Source of the DNA: Aspidapion aeneum
Lineage: Eukaryota; Arthropoda; Insecta; Coleoptera; Brentidae
Assembly (NCBI GenBank): GCA_963576565.1
Contig: OY755040.1
Span: 83,051,321-83,115,320 of the forward strand
Reading direction: 5' to 3'
DNA length: 64,000 nucleotides
Part shown: piece after piece, positions 56,488-64,000 of the stretch
How the letters are laid out: each line of letters begins with the position of its first letter
Numbering within the stretch: position 1 is the stretch's first letter
The notes under the pieces: model-generated
Told to the model about the DNA's origin: nothing
Databases searched by the model: none
The model's input: only the letters and a program-made list of their open reading frames with translations
Made by a program: the position numbers and the translations under genes

Positions 56488-57420
56488 AAGTTAAACTGTA
56501 GATTCCTTTTAAAAAAAATATTACATTCTCTCCTGAAGACGTGACACACAGAACCGTACGTCTGGAGATGCTACCTTAAGTAAGTTGGAAACTAACCAAA
56601 ACCAACTCTTCCTTCTCTTTTTGACACTCGGAAGTCAAGCAGATACACCTTGTATTATAATTATAAAGATTTGTTACCTCTTTATTTTTACTTATATTTT
56701 GATTTGCCTAAATAAACTAAAAAAATTCAAATATAAAATATGAACAAAAAATGTAAACATATGCAAACCTTGTGAGGAAATAATAAAAAATTTAAATGAT
56801 GAAATTTATAGTGTGATGCGTCATTTTAAAAAATACCAACTTCTAAAAAATCAATTTTTTTCTCTTTCAAAAAACCAGACTTTATAACTCCATGTAGCTT
56901 AAAAATGGCTTCTTATATCAACATACGGTTTACATTTAAGCTTTTCGTAAAATCGAATTTTCGACACCCTGTACATATAAAATCATATTATTTCGCTCAC
57001 GAAGATTAATTGAGGAAGAAAACGCAATAATAGATAGAAGGAGAATGAGAAATTATATTAAACTGTATAAGTTTATTTTGTAAATTCCGTTTAAGTAAGT
57101 TTATATTGTAAATAAATTTTTAAAAATGTTTAATTTTCACAAATCGTTCCCAGCCTAAAAAATTTAAATTACTATTTTTGAATAATCCCGCGTATTAGGC
57201 GTAACCTTGAATAAAAACACATATTCCGTCATTGTTTGATATAAAAAGATTCCGGGTTCCTAATCTTATTGTCTGTAATTATAATATCAAAAACGTATTT
57301 GCTTAAAAAAAAAATTACAAAAATTTACTAATAAGACTGGTTTTTTTAATATCTATGGATACTGATTGATGTCATTCACATTTACCTACCTAATGCAAAG
57401 TTTTGTTGTGATTCATAAAA

Positions 57421-57700
57421 ATGGATCTAGGACAGAATGAATGGTTTGTGTTTCTCTAGTTGCGGCCATGCGATTTGCTAAAAGCCACGTTAGTTTGTAA
57501 GTTATGGAACGAAATAGCATACGATAATCCAATACTCTGGAAAACCATTAAATTTAAAAATTTCAAAGAAGATATTGCCCGTAGGTAAAACCACTTATGG
57601 GAGAAAGGATGTGTCATGTTGTCGTTAGTGGATTGTATTTTTCAAAAAATTATTCGAATTTTGTGATAAGCAATGTGGCAATCTAAAAGACATTGGGTGC
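57421..57700 (+). pseudogene. F-box protein fragment, intronless pseudogene
   Basis: ATG at 57421 reads MDLGQNEWFVFL, then an in-frame TAG (57457-57459), then LRPCDLLKATLVCKLWNEIA and YDNPILWKTIKFKNFKEDIA in the same frame. This is the F-box pattern (L-L-x-A-x-x-V-C-K-x-W...P-x-L-W), which would recruit an SCF ubiquitin ligase through Skp1. A TAA follows at 57585, then WEKGCVMLSLVDCIF and, after a frameshift near 57640, KLFEFCDKQCGNLKDIGCQF, which resembles a leucine-rich repeat. The uninterrupted frame with stops suggests a decayed gene copy. TTTCTCTAG before 57460 and AG|GTAAAA at 57584 could alternatively be splice sites of a real 125-bp exon. Confidence 0.6.
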
Positions 57701-57759
57701 CAGTTTGTGACACTTTAAAAAACGTTGTAATCACTCTATTAATTACTGAGTAATTAAAC

Positions 57760-58700
57760 AAATATCTGGAAGCAGAACTGTCTTTTCCAGCTAGGTAAAA
57801 CATTGATATGCCCGGTAACCTTTATACAGTGGAGAAGGGGGGTTCAGAAATAAGAAAAATTTTAGCGCCACATTTGTTTTAATATCAATGTTTTACAAAA
57901 AAGATCTTAATTAAAATACAGTTCGACTCAAACGTTGTAGCCAAACAATGAAACTCTACCTACTTTCGAGGCTTCCAGAGTATTTGTGTAATTAAAAAAA
58001 CCCAAAAAGAAATTGACCTATTGACAAAATAAAATTTTAAAGCATTCCTAAATGAATTAAAATGACAAAAATAGAAAGCACTTTACAGGTAGACGGACAT
58101 CTTCAACAGGTCATAGTGTACCTACATTTGAGTCAGTAGTGTAAAAAATACACTTCCAAAATCATTCCATCATAGGGGAGATCTGGACCAAATATCCGCT
58201 GTCATCATTCTACGTTGGGTAGAATGAGACAGACAGCAACCCAGTCCGAGATCCACCCCATGAGGTAAAACAATGTAAGGAAACCGCTAAAAAAAATATA
58301 ATCTCATCTCTCTTTTGTCGCTGCAAAGTTGGTGGTTGGGCTGTACAAATAACGCAAAGATTTAGTTCATCTTGTTTATTTTAATGGTAAAACCGGATAC
58401 AAATATCGGAAACATGAAAAAAATAAATAAATGAAATGGATGTAAACAAGTTAGGGCCAAAAATGCACGCAGTAGCAATTTGACAGTAGAACTTAAGTTA
58501 ATTAAGCCGCAAAATTGTGGTCATGACGTCATACCCATTTTCTTGCGTTTACAAGTATGGTTAAAATTATATTGGAAAATTTATGGAAAAAAATTATATC
58601 TAAAAAAATGTTTGCTTGGGTGTAATTGAAGAAAACTCCTACCTTGATCCTTTTATTTTTTCTAGCTGCTTAATTTTATGGTAAACCTGGAAAGTTCTGT
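57760..58700. other. Stretch with no recognised feature
   Basis: AT-rich, no convincing coding or repeat structure seen by eye. Confidence 0.4.
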
Positions 58701-58754
58701 TGTCCCAGACATTTTCTCACTGCTGCTCCTGGTTCTGGCTTGCCCGCGTCTTCC

Positions 58755-59580
58755 CTAGTGCTCGCTTAGCACATCATGCTGGGGCAGCACATGGGTTTTA
58801 ATAAGTGCATAGTTGCCCGAGCGTAGAACCCTGTGGAAAATGAAATATTTCAGTTTCCTGGAATTCGTCGGTTTTGCACGAGGTTCCCCTACCCCGAGTA
58901 ACCTAAATCAAGAAGCAGATTTCAACAGATGAACTAAAACAACCCTACGTACCTTTCCCAGGGTTACAACTGGCTCGAACCTTGTTCCACCAGCACCCAG
59001 CACAACCGTCCCGTTGATGGAGTGGACAGGGCTGTAGACAAAGGAGAAAAACAATATATAGTTTTTATCCAAAACGTGGTTTAAAAAAAATATTAAAAAA
59101 AACTCCAAAAATTTCACACGTCTGTTGTAGAAGAATTACATTTCACACGAAAAAATAGTTACAATTAGGGAGGCAAATATTATCTTAAAGAATTCCCAAA
59201 AATAAAAAAAAATCGAACTTACCAATGCTTTTTCCGTAAGAATGGCGCAGGTCGCCTTGAATCCCTCACTCAGAGGATGTGAGCCGTCACCAAACACTGC
59301 AGTGCCAGTAACGAAAAAACAATAGCGATCCCAAAAACTTGTTGTCGACCCAGCCAGTTCTTTAGAAAAGAGAAATGACACGTCCGAAAAAAATTGAAGA
59401 TGCTGGAAACCATTCCCCAACTTGGGTGGGGCACAGTACCAACCACATTTTCTCGGTTAAATTCAAATAAGGATGCAAACCCATTTATAAAAAACACTCT
59501 CACCAAAAAATCCACCAGCATCGGGTTTGCAAGCCTGGCAAAAACTCCACCGTTTTCAAACTAGCCAATGACGACGTACA
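58755..59580 (-). other. Possible minus-strand multi-exon gene, identity unknown
   Basis: Less AT-rich than its surroundings. Three blocks have good splice borders on the minus strand. One runs from about 59305 (after TTACTGGCACTGCAG) to GCATTG|GTAAGT at about 59223. The second runs from 59032 (after TTTGTCTACAG) to GGGAAAG|GTACGT at about 58954. The third starts at 58830 (after TTTCATTTTCCACAG) and could end at a stop near 58755. One frame choice gives FGDGSHPLSEGFKATCAILT, HSINGTVVLGAGGTRFEPVV and VLRSGNYALIKTHVLPQHDV, but these do not all keep phase across the splices. The phase-consistent alternative is a Cys-rich tail. I do not recognise either product. Confidence 0.3.
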
Positions 59581-59599
59581 CTAGTACTTCGGTACAGGT

Positions 59600-60097
59600 T
59601 TATAGGGGGCAGCATCAATCAAGGAAATATTTCGAACGCGTCCACCGCGCATGAGGTGTTGTCAGATCTATTTTTACGGACTGGTATTTTTATAAACGAG
59701 GATTTCGAGACGCCATGCATAGACCGAAACAAATGTCAACCGCCAACATAGCAAGTAGGAGGAAAATATCCAGTTAGACTATAAGAAGTTTAGTATTGAA
59801 ACCATCAACTGTAAAACCAATTACTGGAGATCAGAGCATGCATCGAACCCAGGAATATTCGAACACTCAACCAATTCCCATATGAGTAAAGCCATACCAA
59901 GTGTAGAATTTAGTTGTATTTTAGTTATAGTTTTAGTCAAAAGTTTCCTTTGCTCTTTATATATGTTTTCTCTAAGATCCATATATTTTGACGCCATTTT
60001 TGTAAAACATTTTTACATTAATAAAGTTGTTTCTGAACTTGAACCTAAAAATACACATTGAACCGAACCGAACCGAACCGAACTCGGCACAAGAGTA
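59600..60097. other. Noncoding stretch and short (AACCG)n run
   Basis: AATAAAG at about 60020 is followed by a four-unit AACCG run (60060-60080) and then the abrupt start of BEL copy 2. No gene seen. Confidence 0.5.
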
Positions 60098-61628
60098 GGC
60101 GAAGTTACACCACTGAAATATTCGGATTAAATCAAATGTCTTCTCTTACTTCCAAAGGGCCGGTTCAATGTCACATTAAGCCACAAGGACAGGTCAATCC
60201 TTTACTTAATTTCGAAGCAATTGTTGTTCCACAACTATGTTCCAATATGCCTACATTCACTTTGAACGATAATCAGTGGAAACACTTGGAAAACCTTAAA
60301 CTTGCCGACCCATCTTATCTCAAATCAGTTATTGGTTGCGAGCTATTCGCACATATATTCAAGGAGGGCAGGGTTCTCGGACAAATAGGGCTACCTTCAG
60401 CCCTTGAAACCATCTTTGGCTGGGTCGTCATGGGAAAAGTTGACGAAGTAGGTAATCTTACGGAACGAACCAGTTGTTTTTTAACGAGTCATTCATCTCC
60501 TTTGGAGGTCATTATCCCTAGGTTTTGGGAAATCGAACATTTGCCTAAAAAACAAATCTTATCAAAGGAAGAAAAACAAGCGGAATCAATTTTTACTGCG
60601 AGTGTTGTACGGCAACCGAGCAACCGAGCGGTATATTCATGGTAGATCTTCCGTTTAAAGATAAAATAAACCCTGACCTGAAAATACTTATCCGCAAGCT
60701 TATCGTAGATTTTTACTTCTAGAAAATAGATTACTCAAAAATCCTGATCTGTACACTGCCTATTCTAGTTTCATGCAAGACTATATCGATTCTAATCATA
60801 TGAGTCTAGTTTTACCTAGTCAACCAAAAGTCGACGTATCATGTTTTTTGGCACATCATTGCGTACTAAAGCCGGAAAGCTTAAGTACAAAATTAAGGGT
60901 AGTCTGGGATTGTTCGGCAGTCACCCCAAAGAATATTAGTCTCAATGACACGTTGTTATCTGGACCGAAACTTCAAAAGGATATTGCTTCTTTACTCCTT
61001 ACGGTTCGTCTTAATCCTATTGCCTACATTGCTGATATCAAACAGATGTTCCGTCAAGTCCTTATCAATCCTTATCACGGTCCTTATCAAAGGATATTGT
61101 GGAGGTTTTCTCCACAGGACCCACTTTCAGTGTGGGAACTTTCTACTGTCACTTTTGGCATGACATGCTCACCCTTTCTAGCCATGCGTACATTAAATGA
61201 GCTGGCAGAGAGAGAAAAGGAACGTTTTCCTATGGCTAGTACTGTTCTAAAAACGTCAATTTACATCGACGATATCTTGGGAACTAGCCCTTCGCTTTCT
61301 GAAGCTCTCCCTTCAAACGGAACTCAATGATTTGTTGAAGTCGGGAGGATTTGAACTTAAAAAATGGGCAAGCAATTGTCCTGAGTTATTGGCAACATTG
61401 CCAGAATCCGATCGTCAAATGCCTCTCTCTTTTGACAAGGATGAACCACACTTTATCAAAGTTTTAGGCCTTCAGTGGCATCCAAAAAACGACATTTTTT
61501 CTTATCAATGCCGAATGAAGGACAAACCCCCAACTAAACGTTCTATTTTATCTATCATAGGAACAATCTTCGATCCCTTAGGTTTTCTTTGTCCCTTGTT
61601 GCTACAAGCAAAATTTATTTTGCAATAG
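60098..61628 (+). pseudogene. pol: BEL copy 2: protease end and reverse transcriptase
   Basis: Starts in the protease C-terminal half (RRSYTTEIFGLNQMSSLTSK) and includes the segment missing from copy 1 (IVVPQLCSNMPTFTLNDNQW, LGQIGLPSALETIFGWVVMG). A short duplication near 60620 and a one-base loss near 60682 disrupt the start of RT. RT continues LRVVWDCSAVTPKNISLND, YIADIKQMFRQVLINPYHG and the catalytic IYIDDILG (about 61263). A two-base deletion near 61308 shifts the frame, and CAG to TAG at 61626 ends the connection region. Confidence 0.9.
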
Positions 61629-63158
61629 TTGTGGATATCGAAAATAGGCTGGGACGAAGAACCAGATTCTTCTATCATCGACTCTTGGAACAAACTTCGT
61701 TCTGAATTCCCGCTTCTTTCCAATTTTCAATTACCCCGACAAATCAAACTGTCAAAAACCAATACCTGTCAAATCATCGGCTTCTGTGACGCTTCAATTC
61801 GAGGCTACGCAGGCGTCGTATATTTTCGTGTAGAAGAGGAAAACAATATATCTGTTTCTCTCATATCTGCAAAATATAGGGTCGCGCCTATAAAGTCACA
61901 AACTTTGGCTAGGCTAGAACTCCTAGGCGCATTTCTTTTAAGCGTATTAATTGATTTCGTCTTATCTAGCTATGAAGGAAAAATAACTTTTACAAATATC
62001 GTTACTTTCTGCGATTCGCAAGTCGTATTGCACTGGCTTTCATCCCCTCCTATTCGCTGGCACACCTTTGTTGGAAATCGAGTCAGTAGAATCCAAGAAA
62101 TCATTCCCTCAAACTCATGGCGCTACATTCCTTCTGCTTTAAATGCAGCCGATATTGCGTCACGAGGGGCCACCCCCTCACAGCTCATTTCACATGACAT
62201 GTGGTGGAACGCACCGTCGTTTTTGTGGTCTCCCGAAAACGAATGGCCCGATTTTCATAAGTCAAAAATGCCAATTGATTTCGGAGATATTAATCTGGAG
62301 GAAAAGCCGAAGGTCTGTTGCATTGCGATAATTGACGTTAACTTCTTAGATCAGCTTCTTATCAAATATTCATCTATATCAAAAATTCAACGTATCATTT
62401 GTTATGTCCTTCGAATAGTTAACCTTTTTCAAAACCATTCCTATCAAAAACCCACTAAGCCACCGGACCAAAAAATTATTTTTGAAAATATTGTTTTTCC
62501 TACCACCGGTGAGATGCAAAGTGCGTTATACCTTCTTATCAAACGCGTTCAAGGTTCTTGCTTTTCTGAGCTTTTTTCCGCGTTATCTAAGGATAAACCA
62601 ATACCGAAACCTTTTCGAAAACTTTCACCTTTTCTTGATGAAAATAATATCATTAGAGTCGGTGGCAGATTACAAAAATCTGACCTTTTGTCTTATTCTG
62701 CAAAACACCCCGTCTTACTTTCGAGTAACCATCGTTTAACTACTCTTCTTATCGAGTCCACTCATAGACAATACCTTCATCCTGGGTTTAAAACATTACA
62801 TAATCTGCTTTTACAGCAATTTTGGATATTATCTGCCAGACGGGCAATTCAAAGAATCATATCCAAGTGCTTGCAATGTTTTAGAATCAACCCTAAACCC
62901 TATAGACCGCCCATAATGAGTTCTCTTCCCGCTCATCGAATCAATCAACTTAAACCTTTTTCGAGTGTAGCTATCGACTTTTGTGGACCTTTCTTTGTGA
63001 TTCCTCATCTTTACCGTGGTTGTAAAGCTTTCAAATCGTATGTCTGTGTGTTTGTCTGTACTGCCACACATTGCGTGCATTTGGAATTAACCATGGAACT
63101 GTCCACCGAAGGGTTTGTAGGTGCATTCCATCGATTCATTTCCAGACGTAACCAGTAA
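61629..63158 (+). pseudogene. pol: BEL copy 2: RNase H and integrase N-terminal half
   Basis: A single open frame of 509 codons. RNase H comes first (GFCDASIRGYAGVVYF, LARLELLGAFLLSVLIDF, FCDSQVVLHWL, NAADIASRGATPSQLISHD). The integrase zinc finger (HRQYLHPGFKTLHNLL, KCLQCFRINPKPYRP) and first catalytic Asp (VAIDFCGPFF) follow, ending near FHRFISRR. It shows the undamaged reading of places where copy 1 has a stop (39787) and a small deletion (40032). Confidence 0.92.
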
Positions 63159-63816
63159 TTTTATAGGGTTTCGTAACCAATTACTTGATTACGCAAGAAG
63201 TGCGTCCACCAGACTTTCTATTCGTTGGCATCTGGGACCCCCTCTCAGTCCACATTTCAATGGCCTGGCAGAAGCTGGCGTCAAAAGTTTTAAACTTCAC
63301 TTTGTTCGAGTTGTCGGCGACCAGAAGTTGTCCATCATGGAAATGTCCACCCTTACATGTCGCGTAGAAGCTGTACTTAATAGTCGCCCTTTATCTCCTG
63401 CCTCTTCAGACCCACACGATCTTCAACCTCTTACCCCTGGGCATTTTTTGACCCTTAAACCCCTTAATTCAGAAATTCCGGAGTCAGATTTGTCCGAGGT
63501 TTCCCTAAATCGGCTCTCGAGATGGCAACTAATCCAAAAACTACATAATGATTTTTGGAAACGGTATTCTGTAGAGTATTTGCATACGCTACAACAGCGA
63601 CACAAGTGGGCTGATTCGTCCCCAAATATCAAATTAAATGATTTGGTTATCATTATCATAACGAGTGATCACATCCAATCACCTTTGAAATGGCCAGTCG
63701 GTCGGGTCATCCAACTGCATCCCGGCGGAGACGGTCAAGTGCGTGTTGCGACGGTACGAACGGCTACCGGTGTTTACAAGCGGCCAGTTGTAAAACTGTG
63801 CCTCTTGCCGAATTAA
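63159..63816 (+). pseudogene. pol: BEL copy 2: integrase C-terminal half, second Asp deleted
   Basis: At 63149-63155 about 36 bases present in copy 1 (41009-41043) are missing. They encode the WSDQG motif with the second catalytic Asp. The frame then continues NFIGFRNQLLDYARSA, HFNGLAEAGVKSFKLH (catalytic Glu), TPGHFLTLKPLN and WPVGRVIQLHPGGDGQVRVA to the stop at 63814-63816. Integration activity from this copy is therefore impossible. Confidence 0.9.
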
Positions 63817-64000
63817 AACTAATTTTCATTTTTCTACCTATTACCGGGTATTACAATAGGTTTTTCTTTATTATTTTTTTTTTTAATTTTTGTTTGTTTG
63901 TTTTGCCTCTTTCGGGTTTCGTTATCTCTAAATAAACTTACGATACTTATCTGTTTTCATTCATTTATATTTATCGGTCGATCATCTTTCTTATATCTAT

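Larger units (their letters stand above)
60098..64000 (+). mobile_element. BEL/Pao retrotransposon, copy 2, 5'-truncated
   Basis: From GCGAAGTTACACCACTGAAA the sequence is a close match to copy 1 from 38314 onward and continues to the window edge, about 44 bases short of where a 3' LTR would begin by comparison. Gag, leader and 5' LTR are missing. It keeps the roughly 330-bp segment lost from copy 1, so the two copies have different lesions and are independent. Confidence 0.92.

Noticed and set aside
60060..60097. An (AACCG)n run followed by ACTCGGCACAAGAG, similar to a cDNA-library adapter, next to the abrupt start of BEL copy 2.
   Set aside because: The resemblance to an adapter is partial, and a four-unit pentamer is common by chance in AT-rich repeats. 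A cloning artefact or telomeric origin cannot be supported.

Overview
The window is AT-rich eukaryotic DNA, almost certainly from an insect. It holds Ty3/gypsy and BEL/Pao LTR retrotransposons, Jockey/CR1-like and RTE-like LINEs, a Penelope-like element with a GIY-YIG endonuclease, a Tc1-like transposon, a Transib-like element, foldback elements and tRNA-derived repeats. The insect order cannot be fixed from sequence alone. I found no intact host gene. Nearly all coding sequence is broken transposable-element sequence, plus a few possible host or captured gene fragments. Bacterial features (operons, RBS, CRISPR) do not apply.

Layout. 1-3586: degraded Ty3/gypsy pol in which a TARG1/OARD1-type macro domain lies in the same reading frame as RNase H, ahead of the integrase. 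3590-5520: degenerate repeats. 5642-7141: a long foldback element with a perfect 8-bp target duplication. 7851-7888: a hammerhead-like relic. 7984-10148: a LINE relic on the minus strand.

10786-46803 is a nested cluster. A TA-duplicating, long-arm inverted-repeat transposon carrying a captured gene fragment (34766-35485) split a coding sequence whose two halves are at 46804-47147 and 10150-10785 (minus strand). Inserted into its arms are LINE-A (11397-15700, minus), RTE-like LINE-B (16410-34685, plus), a BEL/Pao element with twin 473-bp LTRs (35785-42401) and a Transib-like element (43653-46202). LINE-B is itself split by a Ty3/gypsy element with 4.4-kb LTRs (18347-34370, minus), and that element is broken by a Penelope-like element (22001-25075, minus). 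Target duplications, or reading frames that close again across the gaps, support most of these layers.

47148-60097: a foldback repeat bearing tRNA-like modules (48355-49285), a splice-bounded exon candidate (49470-49634), a LINE relic (50165-52320), a Tc1-like element (52566-54147), small hairpins and MITEs, an F-box pseudogene (57421-57700) and possible minus-strand exons (58755-59580). 60098-64000: a second, 5'-truncated BEL/Pao copy that runs off the window.

The points most worth following up are the macro domain inside a retrotransposon polyprotein, the 4.4-kb LTRs, an apparent UAG-CAR-YYA readthrough junction between ORF1 and ORF2 of LINE-A, and the Transib-like element whose ends begin with the RAG heptamer CACAGTG.
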